In this document: positions 8,882 to 17,576 of the stretch, in pieces | Layout: the number at the start of each line of letters is the position of its first letter | Numbering within the stretch: the first letter of the stretch is position 1 | NCBI GenBank assembly: GCA_963675565.2 | Contig: CAXXYD010000004.1 | Location: 1,674,001-1,738,000, forward strand | DNA from: JARRKU01 sp963675565 | Lineage (GTDB): Bacteria; Desulfobacterota; Desulfobacteria; Desulfobacterales; Desulfosarcinaceae | Length of the DNA: 64,000 nucleotides | Direction of reading: 5' to 3' | Notes under the pieces: generated by a model | Database searches by the model: none | Told to the model about the DNA's origin: nothing | What the model saw: the letters and a program-made list of their open reading frames with translations, nothing else | Program-made: the position numbers and the translations under genes

Positions 8882-9316
8882 TTCTGTTTGCGCCACCAAA
8901 CCGGATACCACGTCCAGCAGCGGCTGACCCAGTGGGCGCCATTTGGGATGCAGAGCGCTGTCCTCGTGCCAGACAAAGTCCATGACGTCAAATTTTTCCG
9001 CAATCTGGTGCTGGCCCCGGTCTCCATATGTTGAGGCCGGCGTATACTCTATAAAAACCATCCGATGCGGATCAATTTGAAACTTCTGAACCACGCGGCT
9101 GGCCACATGACTGCAGCAACTGCGTACCGAAACTTGTTTCAACGGGTTTCCAAACCCCGGCAGATCGGAAACCACCACCAGTATGGGTTTTAGATGCATC
9201 ACCCGACTGGTCTTACCCCCGGTCAAGTCAAAAATCCGCAAGCGGCACATACCCTTGGCCAGCCCCAGCATCCCGCCAAACCCTTCCCAGGAAAAAACAT
9301 CGTCATGGATCAGCAT
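8870..9316 (-). CDS. Conserved hypothetical protein (148 aa)
   Basis: A soluble protein with no recognised domain. It begins MLIHDDVFSWEGFGGMLGLA and contains LKPILVVVSDLPG and PHRMVFIEYTPASTYGDRG, so it looks like a mixed alpha/beta fold. I chose the ATG at 9316 because GGGAGGGG lies 5 bases upstream; an in-frame start at 9331 would place the Shine-Dalgarno inside the gene. It is on the same strand as the norD-like gene ending at 9455 and may be the last gene of that unit. The tail-to-tail overlap with the lipoprotein gene is 12 bases. Confidence 0.55.
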   Translation of the reverse strand: MLIHDDVFSWEGFGGMLGLAKGMCRLRIFDLTGGKTSRVMHLKPILVVVSDLPGFGNPLKQVSVRSCCSHVASRVVQKFQIDPHRMVFIEYTPASTYGDRGQHQIAEKFDVMDFVWHEDSALHPKWRPLGQPLLDVVSGLVAQTESKA

Positions 9317-9454
9317 GAAAGCCCCTCCCAAGATGGTTGTAGTATCGCTGTGTCCCTGCCCGTGATCCTTTTATGGCAGGATTTTCTGTTTCCGGCAACC
9401 GTCGGCGCCAACAGGTGCCATAACCGTAAATCAAAAATTTTGTCCGACTTTACG

Positions 9455-12181
9455 CTAAAACCGCGTTAAAGTGCCGTAGAGGCGCAGCAATTTATCGGGC
9501 AGTTCGCGCACATCGCCGATGACATGATGGTGTACGCGCCCGTAAAGCGCATCAAGGCCGGGATCGCTGCCAATGTTAACGGTAATGGCTTTCACATGGA
9601 CATTGGAAGATCGCGCCTCCTGAATGGCCTGACGGGTATCGGCAACAGCATAATCGGATTTGTAACCCAGGTCATTGGGAAAACCGTCGCTGATCAGAAT
9701 CATCAACCGTACCCGGCTATCCATCCGTGTCAATAGCGTGGTCGCATGACGGATAGCGGCCCCCATGCGTGTACTGCGCTGGGGAGCCAGCCAGGCGATG
9801 CGTGACCGCACCTTGTCCGCAAGCCGCTCTTTAAACGTCTTGATCTGGAAAAAGTCCACCGCATGGCGACCGGTCCCTGAGAAGCCGGCGATGGCGTATG
9901 GGTCGCCCACCACCTGCAATGCCTCGCAAAACAGCACAAGGGCCTCTTTGGTCACGTCAAGAACGCTGGCATGCCCACCGGCCACAGGATTGGCCGTCGA
10001 CCGCGACAAATCCACCAGCAACAGCACGGCAACGTCACGCGCTTGTTTGAGCCGCTTGATAAATAGCCGGTCCGACGGCATTCGTCCGGCCCGACGGTCC
10101 ATGGCATAATCGAGCAGTGCCCGGTAGTCAAAATCATCCCCTTCCGGCCATTGGCGCAAAATGGCCATGGCCTGGGGCTTGAGAAATGCAAAGGCGCGCC
10201 GCATTCGGGAAACCAGGCCGCCATGGCGCACCAGGGTATTGCGGTAAAATGTCCCCCTGTCCTGACCGGCAACCGCAATTTCCCGTACCCGGGTATGATC
10301 TGCAAGATAATCCTGGAGGCTGTCGTCCCACTCCGGATAGCGGAAGGCGTCATCCGCCCCCGTTGCCGGTTCCACGCCGCCCATTCCCGTTTCGCGCAGC
10401 AGTGTTTCCAGTTCCCGGCGCGTCAGGTGAACCGCGGCGCGGGGTTGACCCGAAACCTGAGCCCTGGACAAAACCAGGGCCGCCACATCGTCCGAAGACA
10501 ACGGTCCCTGCCCATCGGCCAGGTGCTTTCTCAAATCAGATCGGTACACTTTGATCTGCCGGGCTTCAAGGCGCCGCTTGATCTCCATCGCAATTCGGTC
10601 ATGAGCCGATTGGGCGCGACTCACCATTTCCCAATGGAGCCGGCGGCCATAGGGAAATGGCGCAGGCATGTAATGGCGCAAAGACAGGCCCGAAATTCGG
10701 GTCACCCGGTCATGGGCCACACAAACCAGGCGTGCGGAGCCCTCGACCCGGGCGGCCGCATCGGATTGGGGGTCGAACAGGGCCACCAATTCCCGCTGAA
10801 GCTGCCCTGCCAACGGGTTTTCGGAAAAGGGAAAATCCTGGCCAACCAACAGACGGGCAATGACCGGGGTAAGCAGATGGTGATCCGCTGCACTGTCCGT
10901 GGGCCGCAAATCCGCCTCCAGCAGCGGCAGAACGTGACGAATGAGTCCGGGATACCACCGGTGCAGAAATTGCGTTACGCGGGCCTGTTCGAACAGTGAA
11001 AAAAGATCGGCAGCCAGCAGAGGATAAGAAAAACTGTGGACAAACCGTTCGCCGTCGCACATCCCTCCAGGTTCACCGGCCGGCAGGCCGGCGGACATGT
11101 GTCCCAACACTCCGGGATACATCTCTGCGGCCCGCTCTAAATCAAAATCAAAGGTCCGGCATTCAAAAAAAGCCGCCTCCAGCCGTGCCAAATCCTTGAA
11201 CAGGGCGATATTCTGTTCCCGGTGCTTAAAACGCGCCACCTCGTCGGGCAGGTAAATCGATTGCCCGTCCGAACAGACCCAGGGGACGGGTGCAGCTGAT
11301 GCGGTCAGCCCGGACAGGGGTAAAACGCCTACGGGACGGCCAAGGCGCGCATAAAGATAACGGCCCAAAGGACTGTTGACATGGGACAGGGGAACCGCCC
11401 GTTGAAGGGCCAGGCAAGTGTCCTGCCCCACCTTGGAGGACAGGCTTAAAAATTTCATCCCCAAATCCGGCTTGCTGGCGTAACGGGCCAGGGCCAGGGA
11501 CAGAAACCGGGACAGCGCCTCTTCATCCAGCAGCCCTGCGCCTTTGTCCAAACCGTCTAAAAAGGGATCCACCAGCTGCAGGTCCGCTTGGACGACCCTT
11601 TTGAATTGCTCGATCTGGGCCCGGCGCCGTTGAAGGGTAAAATTACGCACCGCCTTCGGCAGCCGGTAGACCAGCTGCAGGCTCTGGTTATAGGTGAGTT
11701 CCTGTTTGAATGTTTCGGCCAGCAGCTCCAGATAGGCCGCCCCCGATGCCGTATCGCCGGCGTCAAGCAGTTCCCTGAGGGCCTCGAACGGCGCGGTCAG
11801 TGCATAGGTGCCTTTACCCAACATGACCGCCATCGTTTTTTCAAACAAGTCGGTCAGCGCCTGCCCCTTGAGCACCACCGATGCTGAAAATTCGGCTACA
11901 ATACGTCCCAGTGTCACGCCGGTCTCGGCGGCCCGATGCACCAGGCGCAGATAGTTTTGCAGCAATGCCTGTGAATCGGCCGGCAGCAGCGCCAGCAGCC
12001 CCCGGGCCATCGCTGCGCCCATGCCGGCCTCCTGAGACAAGCCCCAGATGGTCTCTTGGACCAGCAGGGCCAGGGCCGCATCCGAAGGCGGCGGCTGCAG
12101 CATATCCACCCGTCCCTTGACCCAGACATAGGCCTCCGGGTCCGCCAGGCGCAGGTTATCCAGGGAGTGCTGCCCGGCCAT
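9455..12181 (-). CDS. norD: VWA-domain protein of the NorD/CbbO family
   Basis: The 908-residue protein ends in a von Willebrand A domain (about 716-905) with an intact metal site: DLSRS near 724, the Thr of STRMG near 804 and the Asp of ISDGFPND near 832. The long helical N-terminal region matches CbbO/NorD adaptors, which pair with a MoxR-type AAA+ motor to remodel or load a metal into a client enzyme such as nitric oxide reductase or RuBisCO. At 908 residues it is longer than typical NorD. It starts 2 bases after the stop of the AAA+ gene, so the two are coupled. No norB/norC or cbbL is near, so the client is unknown and the symbol indicates family only. Confidence 0.8.
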   Translation of the reverse strand: MAGQHSLDNLRLADPEAYVWVKGRVDMLQPPPSDAALALLVQETIWGLSQEAGMGAAMARGLLALLPADSQALLQNYLRLVHRAAETGVTLGRIVAEFSASVVLKGQALTDLFEKTMAVMLGKGTYALTAPFEALRELLDAGDTASGAAYLELLAETFKQELTYNQSLQLVYRLPKAVRNFTLQRRRAQIEQFKRVVQADLQLVDPFLDGLDKGAGLLDEEALSRFLSLALARYASKPDLGMKFLSLSSKVGQDTCLALQRAVPLSHVNSPLGRYLYARLGRPVGVLPLSGLTASAAPVPWVCSDGQSIYLPDEVARFKHREQNIALFKDLARLEAAFFECRTFDFDLERAAEMYPGVLGHMSAGLPAGEPGGMCDGERFVHSFSYPLLAADLFSLFEQARVTQFLHRWYPGLIRHVLPLLEADLRPTDSAADHHLLTPVIARLLVGQDFPFSENPLAGQLQRELVALFDPQSDAAARVEGSARLVCVAHDRVTRISGLSLRHYMPAPFPYGRRLHWEMVSRAQSAHDRIAMEIKRRLEARQIKVYRSDLRKHLADGQGPLSSDDVAALVLSRAQVSGQPRAAVHLTRRELETLLRETGMGGVEPATGADDAFRYPEWDDSLQDYLADHTRVREIAVAGQDRGTFYRNTLVRHGGLVSRMRRAFAFLKPQAMAILRQWPEGDDFDYRALLDYAMDRRAGRMPSDRLFIKRLKQARDVAVLLLVDLSRSTANPVAGGHASVLDVTKEALVLFCEALQVVGDPYAIAGFSGTGRHAVDFFQIKTFKERLADKVRSRIAWLAPQRSTRMGAAIRHATTLLTRMDSRVRLMILISDGFPNDLGYKSDYAVADTRQAIQEARSSNVHVKAITVNIGSDPGLDALYGRVHHHVIGDVRELPDKLLRLYGTLTRF

Positions 12182-12183
12182 GG

Positions 12184-12990
12184 CTAAAACAAGTCATCCA
12201 TCAAATCCTCCAGGGTCTCCTGCAGGCGCTCATCATCGGTCAACGGCAGGCAGACCGCCGCGCGGCAGGCCGCCTTGAGGTCGATACCCTGGCGAATCAA
12301 ATGGGCGGCGTAGATCAACAGACGGGTACTGGCGCCCTCGGTGAGGCCTTGCTCTCGAATATTGCGGATTTTACCGGCCAGGGCGACCAGTTGCCGGGCC
12401 AACTCCGAAGGGACCCCGCCCTCATCGGCCACAATGCGGATTTCGTTCTCGGTCTGCGGGTAATCGAACGTCATCCCCACAAAACGCTGGCGGGTACTCT
12501 GTTTCAAATCCTTGAGCACGGACTGGTAGCCCGGGTTGTAGGAAATGACCAGCATGAAATCGGGGTGGGCGATGAGGACCTCCCCCTTTTTATCGATACT
12601 GAGCATGCGCCGGTCATCGGTCAGGGGGTGAATGACCACGGTGGTGTCCTTGCGGGCTTCGACGATTTCATCCAGATAGCAAATGGCCCCCATGCGCGCC
12701 GCCTGGGTCAGTGGGCCGTCCACCCAAACCGTCTCCTCGTTCTTCAGAAGATAGCGGCCCAGCAGATCGGATGCAAAAAGATCTTCATGGCAGGCCACCG
12801 TAATCAAGGGGCGTTTCAAACGCCAGGCCATATGCTGTACAAAGCGGGTTTTACCGCAACCGGTGGGCCCCTTGAGCATCACCGGCAATTTTGCCTGCCA
12901 GGCGGATTCAAAAAGCGGTATCTCACTGCCGCTGCTCAGATAGTACGGTTCCTTTTCAACGATAAAAGATTGCGGATTCAATGCCTCCAT
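12184..12990 (-). CDS. norQ: MoxR-type AAA+ ATPase of the NorQ/CbbQ/GpvN family
   Basis: From the chosen start the protein has 268 residues, the usual size for CbbQ/NorQ. Walker A is GPTGCGKT at 41-48 and Walker B is YLDEIVEA at 105-112; sensor and arginine-finger segments follow (LVISYNPGYQS, STRQRFVGM). The C-terminal helical lid (TEGASTRLLIYAAHLI) is typical. It is the motor partner of the VWA protein encoded immediately downstream. The ATG at 12990 follows an AAAGGAGG site by about 11 bases; the frame remains open to 13032. The divergent TraB-family gene lies 200 bases away. The client enzyme is not encoded nearby. Confidence 0.85.
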   Translation of the reverse strand: MEALNPQSFIVEKEPYYLSSGSEIPLFESAWQAKLPVMLKGPTGCGKTRFVQHMAWRLKRPLITVACHEDLFASDLLGRYLLKNEETVWVDGPLTQAARMGAICYLDEIVEARKDTTVVIHPLTDDRRMLSIDKKGEVLIAHPDFMLVISYNPGYQSVLKDLKQSTRQRFVGMTFDYPQTENEIRIVADEGGVPSELARQLVALAGKIRNIREQGLTEGASTRLLIYAAHLIRQGIDLKAACRAAVCLPLTDDERLQETLEDLMDDLF

Positions 12991-13103
12991 ATATGGTCCT
13001 GCCTCCTTTAAGCCGACGCGCCGATTCTCCATGGCAACACCGGACGCCGGTCATACCCCCAGCCGGGGAGCATCGTCCACCCGCCGCGATTGAGGGGTAA
13101 TGA

Positions 13104-13131
13104 TTGACAACCTTTCCAAAGCGTATATATT
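13104..13131 (+). promoter_or_regulatory. Sigma-70 promoter for the TraB-family gene
   Basis: A perfect TTGACA box and TATATT are 16 bases apart, about 70 bases before the start codon at 13202. Confidence 0.65.
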
Positions 13132-13201
13132 GGCTCAAGTTTCACGGCCGCCGTGACGATTAAGTAAATAACTAAAAATAAAAGGTAACCTTATAATCTC
13201 A

Positions 13202-14371
13202 ATGGAAACGAAAAACAACCCGGATCCCATCCACCACCTGACCATCGAAGACAAAGCAATCACGCTTATCGGCACCGCGCATGTTTCCCAGCACAGCGTC
13301 GATCTGGTCAAGCAGGTCATCGAAACGCAAAGACCGGACACTGTTTGTGTCGAGTTGTGCCCCAGCCGCTATCAGACCATTCGCCAGAAAGACAACTGGC
13401 AAAATATGGACATCATCAACGTCATTAAAGAAAAAAAGTCTTTCCTGTTGCTTTCAAATCTTATCCTTGCCGCTTTTCAAAAGCGCATTGCCGCCAAACT
13501 GGATGTACGTCCCGGCCAGGAGATGATCCAGGCCATCGACTCAGCCGAAGCGGTGGGTGCAACGGTACACCTGGCGGACCGTGACGTCCGGGTCACCCTG
13601 TCGCGCACCTGGCGCCAGATGGGGCTGTGGGCCCGCCTGAAACTCATTTTTCAGCTGATCCTGTCGTTTGGCGACATGGAGGAGATCGAAGCCAAAGACA
13701 TCGAACGCATGAAGCAGCAGGATGTCCTTGAAACGATCCTGAGTGAAGTGGGCCAATCCATGCCCACCTTGCGCCACTCGCTGATCGATGAACGCGATCA
13801 GTATCTTGCCGCCAAAATCCGGAGCGCCCCCGGCAAAAATATCGTGGCCGCCGTCGGCGCCGGGCATGTGCCCGGTATTTTACGCTATTGGGACCAGCCC
13901 ATTGACCTGGTCCCCCTGGACGCCATGCCCCCCAAAAGCAAAATGGGCCGCATCGTCAAATGGCTGATACCATCATTCATTATCGCGCTGCTGGTTTATG
14001 GTTTTTATGTGGGCGGCTCCCACGCCGGCACCGGTATGCTCATCTGGTGGATTGGTGCCAACGGTATACTGGCCGGTATCGGCGCCCTTATTGCCCTGGC
14101 CCACCCGTTGACCATCCTTTCCTCGGTGATGGCCGCCCCCCTGACATCGCTCAATCCCATGATCGCCGCCGGTTGGGTCTCGGGTCTGGTGGAGGCTTTT
14201 TCCCGCAAACCCAAGGTCAAAGACTTCGAACACCTCCAGTCCGACATCCTCTCTTTGAGGGGTTTCTGGCGCAACAAGGTCACCCGTATCCTGCTGGTGG
14301 TCCTTTTCACCAACCTGGGCAGTACCGTGGGAACTTTCGTGGCATTTCCCATGATGATGCGGTATCTGTAA
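13202..14371 (+). CDS. TraB family protein
   Basis: The 389-residue protein begins with the TraB motif ITLIGTAHVSQHSVDLV and keeps VCVELCPSRY near residue 50 and the GAGHVPGI motif near residue 223. The conserved GTAH and E residues suggest the Tiki/TraB/erythromycin-esterase-like hydrolase fold, but the bacterial role is not established. Residues 255-389 contain about four membrane segments (SFIIALLVYGFYVGG, GILAGIGALIALAHP, ILLVVLFTNLG), so the catalytic part should face the cytoplasm. A weak AAGGT site and a good promoter lie upstream. Confidence 0.85.
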   Translation: METKNNPDPIHHLTIEDKAITLIGTAHVSQHSVDLVKQVIETQRPDTVCVELCPSRYQTIRQKDNWQNMDIINVIKEKKSFLLLSNLILAAFQKRIAAKLDVRPGQEMIQAIDSAEAVGATVHLADRDVRVTLSRTWRQMGLWARLKLIFQLILSFGDMEEIEAKDIERMKQQDVLETILSEVGQSMPTLRHSLIDERDQYLAAKIRSAPGKNIVAAVGAGHVPGILRYWDQPIDLVPLDAMPPKSKMGRIVKWLIPSFIIALLVYGFYVGGSHAGTGMLIWWIGANGILAGIGALIALAHPLTILSSVMAAPLTSLNPMIAAGWVSGLVEAFSRKPKVKDFEHLQSDILSLRGFWRNKVTRILLVVLFTNLGSTVGTFVAFPMMMRYL

Positions 14372-14443
14372 ACGGGGTTGCCGGAGCTTCCGCCGGCAAC
14401 CGGCCGGTTGTGACCTTGGATTGCCCGCCATGGCGGGAAAGCT

Positions 14444-14699
14444 CAAATATCAAAATCCAAATCTCAAGCGAAGGTACGCCAAGGCATCGATCACAGGCGC
14501 CCGGGTCGATCCTGCGGGCAACTGGCTAGTGTGCGATTCATAGAATCGGACCCATCCTTGACTTAACACTTAAAACTTAAAGCTGGGTTTCTTATTTAAC
14601 CCGTATGAAGACAGTTCACCTCATTTCGGGTTATCGGTTTAAAAATTTATAACCCGGTTCCAGCCACGAATTGATATTTGTATTTTGGATTTTGATATT
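14444..14699. repeat. Inverted pair of a short dispersed repeat in the 14372-14706 gap
   Basis: AATATCAAAATCCAAAT near 14446 recurs inverted at 14683-14699, with one extra base, so the two copies bracket about 250 bases. A related copy occurs at 27902-27926 in the rib operon. The gap also holds a 9-bp hairpin just after the TraB stop (GGTTGCCGG, 14376-14401), a 14-bp palindrome CCCGCCATGGCGGG (14424-14437) and an 8-bp stem (CGGGTTAT, 14627-14656). No gene is seen. Confidence 0.6.
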
Positions 14700-14706
14700 A
14701 TCCTTT

Positions 14707-15507
14707 TCACCCATCCCTGAGAACGCGAACCACCTTGCGCCGAACCAAATCACCATTGTCCAGCGTGTGGGTCATTTTGACCACGGCAAGGCGCCCCTCG
14801 GCAAACAATTGGATGCACTCCGGGTAAAGTTGCCATTCCAGTTCAAGACCCTTTTTCTTCACGGCATCCAAATCGTCGTGGTCGGCGATGGCAAACGCCT
14901 TCTGGCCGATGATGGGCCCGGAATCCTCTCCATAATCGATAAAATGCACCGTGCACCCCCCCACTTTGCAGCCATACCGAAACGTGTCCCCATACCCGTC
15001 GACTCCTGGAAATGCCGGAAGCAGGGCCGGATGGATGTTCATGATGCGCGGACGGTCGGCATCGATGTTGAAACGGTCGATGAAATACGGCGTAAGGTTG
15101 CGCATGAACCCGGCCAGAACCAGGAGGTCAACAGGATACCGGGCCAGTTGTTCAAGCAGACGACTTTCGGCAATCGCCCGGGTCACGAGAAAAGCCGCCA
15201 GCTTTTCAGGATCGGCTTTGGAATCGAACAGGCTCTGCTTCTGCCGCAGCGCCTCCAGGTCAAAATCGGCAGGCAGGGCGGACGGATCCGCCGAACGGCC
15301 GTATTGCCGGATAATGGCACCGTAATCCACGACAAAAGTGGGAATATGATGATTGACCGCCCGGTCCAGACCACGGACACCAGCCTTGTCGGAACCGACA
15401 AACATCAATTCACCGTCAATGCGGCCATCTTCACAGGCGTCGATAATGGCCTGCAGATTGGTTCCGCCACCAGAAATCAGTGCGCCTAACCGTAATTTAC
15501 GCTTCAT
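14707..15507 (-). CDS. purN: Phosphoribosylglycinamide formyltransferase (PurN)
   Basis: The protein transfers a formyl group from 10-formyl-THF to GAR in purine synthesis. It has the N-terminal ALISGGGTNLQAII phosphate-binding motif and the catalytic trio: Asn157 and His159 in NIHPALLPAFPG and Asp195 in DYGEDSGPII. At 266 residues it is about 50 longer than the E. coli enzyme, mainly through an insertion around residues 70-118 (DPSALPADFDLEAL onward). The gene stands alone and is divergent from the EAL-HDOD gene. A GGAGGG site lies upstream of the ATG. Confidence 0.93.
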   Translation of the reverse strand: MKRKLRLGALISGGGTNLQAIIDACEDGRIDGELMFVGSDKAGVRGLDRAVNHHIPTFVVDYGAIIRQYGRSADPSALPADFDLEALRQKQSLFDSKADPEKLAAFLVTRAIAESRLLEQLARYPVDLLVLAGFMRNLTPYFIDRFNIDADRPRIMNIHPALLPAFPGVDGYGDTFRYGCKVGGCTVHFIDYGEDSGPIIGQKAFAIADHDDLDAVKKKGLELEWQLYPECIQLFAEGRLAVVKMTHTLDNGDLVRRKVVRVLRDG

Positions 15508-15762
15508 CCTGCCCTCCTTGCTGCATGGTTGGTTTCGGCATGGCTATCAGGGGAACTCCGGGGATTCGAAAGAAAGTATCAAACCTGTTTCACGCTGTCA
15601 AAACCACATACGGATTGCGCTGGCGCCACGTCCATTCTATGGCGTCGGCCCGCCCCCGCATGTTTCTGGTTCAAGGTCTTAAGTCCGCCGGCCGGAGTGC
15701 CGATAAAGCTATCAATGAAGCTGCACGCCGAGATGAACGAACCGACCACAGGAAATCACTGC

Positions 15763-16980
15763 ATGGATGCCTATGTCGCCCGACAACCGATATTCAACCG
15801 CCGGAAAAAATTATTGGGATACGAACTGCTGTTCAGGGACGGCACCGCCAATTATGTCCCCGATATGGACGGGGACATCATGACCTCGACGGTTCTGTCC
15901 AACACCTTCTTTGCCATCGGCATCGACGCCCTGCTGGGCGGAAAACTCTCTTTCATCAACTTCACCCAGAATCTGTTGATCCAAAAACTGCCCCTGCTCA
16001 TGCCCAAGGCCACCACGGTGGTGGAAATTCTGGAAGACGTAGACCCGACCCCGGAACTGGTCGCCGCATGTCAGGAAATGGGTAAAAAAGGCTACACCAT
16101 TGCCCTGGATGACTTTGTGTACTCCCCGGAGCTCAAGCCCCTTATCGAGTTGGCCAAGATCATCAAATTCGACTTCCGCCTCTCCACGACAGAAGAAATT
16201 CAAACTTACCTGGGCCAGCTTCCCAAAACATGCCGCCCCATTTTGTTGGCGGAAAAAATCGAAACCAACGAAGAATTCGAAACCTCCAAAGAAATGGGGT
16301 TCGAGCTCTTTCAAGGCTACTTCTTCTGCAAACCGGAAATCGTCAAGGGTAAAAAAATCCCCGATTCATCCATCAATCTGATGCAAATGGTTGTAGAGGT
16401 CAACAACCCTGATTTTAAATTTAAAAACCTGCAAAAATTGATCGCGCCCGATGTCAGCCTCTCCTACAAGCTGCTGCGCTATATCAACTCGGCCTTTTTT
16501 TCCACCGCCAACCGGATCAGTTCCATACAGCAGGCCCTGGTTTATCTCGGTCAAATAGAAATCCGGCGGTTCATTTCCATGATCACCATGTCCAACCTGG
16601 CTGTGGGAAAACCTGATGAATTGGTACGCGCCGCCTGTATTCGCGGAAAATTCTGCGCGCAGCTGTCCTCCGCTGCCCCGGCCAAAGTATCGGAGGACGA
16701 ATTGTTCACCTTGGGCATGTTTTCTCTAATCGACGCTATTGTGGATCAACCCATGGCAAAGGTCATGAAGGCCCTGCCCCTGTCCGACAGCATCAAAGAT
16801 GCATTGATCCGCCAGCGGGGGGAGCTCATCGACTACCTCAAACTGGTGGAAAGCTATGAACAGGCGCGCTGGCAGGATGTTGCCGCCATTGCCGGCCGCC
16901 TCCATATCGCCGAAGAAAAAATTCCTGAAATCTATATGCAAGCCTGTGAATGGAGCAACACGTTTTCCAGTGAGGATTAA
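15763..16980 (+). CDS. EAL-HDOD signalling protein
   Basis: The 405-residue product begins MDAYVARQPIFNRRKKLLGYELLFRDG, the usual start of YuxH-like EAL-HDOD proteins, so I chose the ATG at 15763 (AGGAAA upstream) although the frame is open to 15529. Residues 1-200 form a degenerate EAL domain: the EAL motif itself reads LLAEKIE and the metal-binding acids are mostly missing, so c-di-GMP hydrolysis is unlikely. Residues 205-395 form an HDOD domain (LQKLIAPDVSLSYKLLRYINSAFF, SIQQALVYLGQ). Such proteins act as regulatory scaffolds in motility and nucleotide signalling. A 33-bp hairpin follows the stop. Confidence 0.88.
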   Translation: MDAYVARQPIFNRRKKLLGYELLFRDGTANYVPDMDGDIMTSTVLSNTFFAIGIDALLGGKLSFINFTQNLLIQKLPLLMPKATTVVEILEDVDPTPELVAACQEMGKKGYTIALDDFVYSPELKPLIELAKIIKFDFRLSTTEEIQTYLGQLPKTCRPILLAEKIETNEEFETSKEMGFELFQGYFFCKPEIVKGKKIPDSSINLMQMVVEVNNPDFKFKNLQKLIAPDVSLSYKLLRYINSAFFSTANRISSIQQALVYLGQIEIRRFISMITMSNLAVGKPDELVRAACIRGKFCAQLSSAAPAKVSEDELFTLGMFSLIDAIVDQPMAKVMKALPLSDSIKDALIRQRGELIDYLKLVESYEQARWQDVAAIAGRLHIAEEKIPEIYMQACEWSNTFSSED

Positions 16981-16990
16981 CCACAGGAGG

Positions 16991-17071
16991 AAGAGAAACG
17001 GGGGTGAATTTATGCGTTTCTCCCTTAATCTTGTTGGAGAAACGCATAAATTCACCCCCGTTTCTCTTTTT
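16991..17071 (+). terminator. 33-bp perfect inverted repeat with T-run, likely terminator
   Basis: Bases 16991-17023 are the exact reverse complement of 17036-17068, with a 12-base loop (CTTAATCTTGTT). Five T residues end the right arm on the plus strand, which fits termination after the EAL-HDOD gene. A perfect stem of this length is far beyond a normal terminator and may instead be a mobile palindromic element used as a terminator. Confidence 0.75.
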
Positions 17072-17088
17072 ATCCTGCCGCAGCAAGG

Positions 17089-17117
17089 TTGACAATAAGG
17101 GGGGACCATATTATTTT
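17089..17117 (+). promoter_or_regulatory. Sigma-70 promoter for thioredoxin
   Basis: TTGACA and TATTTT are separated by 17 bases, 37 bases before the chosen start codon at 17154. It lies just after the long hairpin. Confidence 0.65.
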
Positions 17118-17153
17118 GTTCGGACAAATAAAACGCTCGTCGGAAAGGAAAAC

Positions 17154-17486
17154 ATGATTATGGCAAAAGGAATAATGGATATTGACGATAGCAGTTTCGA
17201 AACCGAAGTCGTTCAATCGGACAAGCCTGCAGTGGTTGATTTTTGGGCGCCGTGGTGCGGCCCCTGCAAAGCGATCGGCCCTGTCATTGAAGAGCTGGCG
17301 GGTTCATACGGCGAACAAATCAAATTTACCAAGTGCAATGTTGACGACAATCCCGTAACACCTGGAAAATTCGGCATCAAAGCCATCCCAACCCTGATTT
17401 TTTTCAAAGAGGGCAAAGTGGTGGACCAGATTACCGGCATGGTGGCCAAATCCAAGCTGGAAGACACCATCAAATCCCTTATTTAA
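17154..17486 (+). CDS. trxA: Thioredoxin
   Basis: A 110-residue thioredoxin with the redox motif WCGPC (Cys35 and Cys38), the preceding VVDFWAPW strand, the cis-proline loop KAIPTLIFF and the C-terminal helix. It reduces protein disulfides in the cytoplasm. AAAGGA lies 5 bases before the ATG at 17154; a second ATG follows at 17160, and the open frame continues back into the hairpin at 17004, which is not expected to be translated. The gene has its own promoter and precedes bamD by about 90 bases. Confidence 0.95.
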   Translation: MIMAKGIMDIDDSSFETEVVQSDKPAVVDFWAPWCGPCKAIGPVIEELAGSYGEQIKFTKCNVDDNPVTPGKFGIKAIPTLIFFKEGKVVDQITGMVAKSKLEDTIKSLI

Positions 17487-17576
17487 ATCACCCTTACAAT
17501 TTGCCCTACCGCCATCTTTGCGATGCGGGGGCTACTCGTGGAAACGACGCACCGGAAGGGATCAGAATCAAAAGTC

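Noticed and set aside
9455..12990. Denitrification (nitric oxide reductase) operon
   Set aside because: Only the NorQ/NorD accessory pair is present; no norC/norB gene is in the window.
17004..17153. N-terminal extension of thioredoxin
   Set aside because: The extra frame translates the hairpin and promoter; a good ribosome site lies at 17154.
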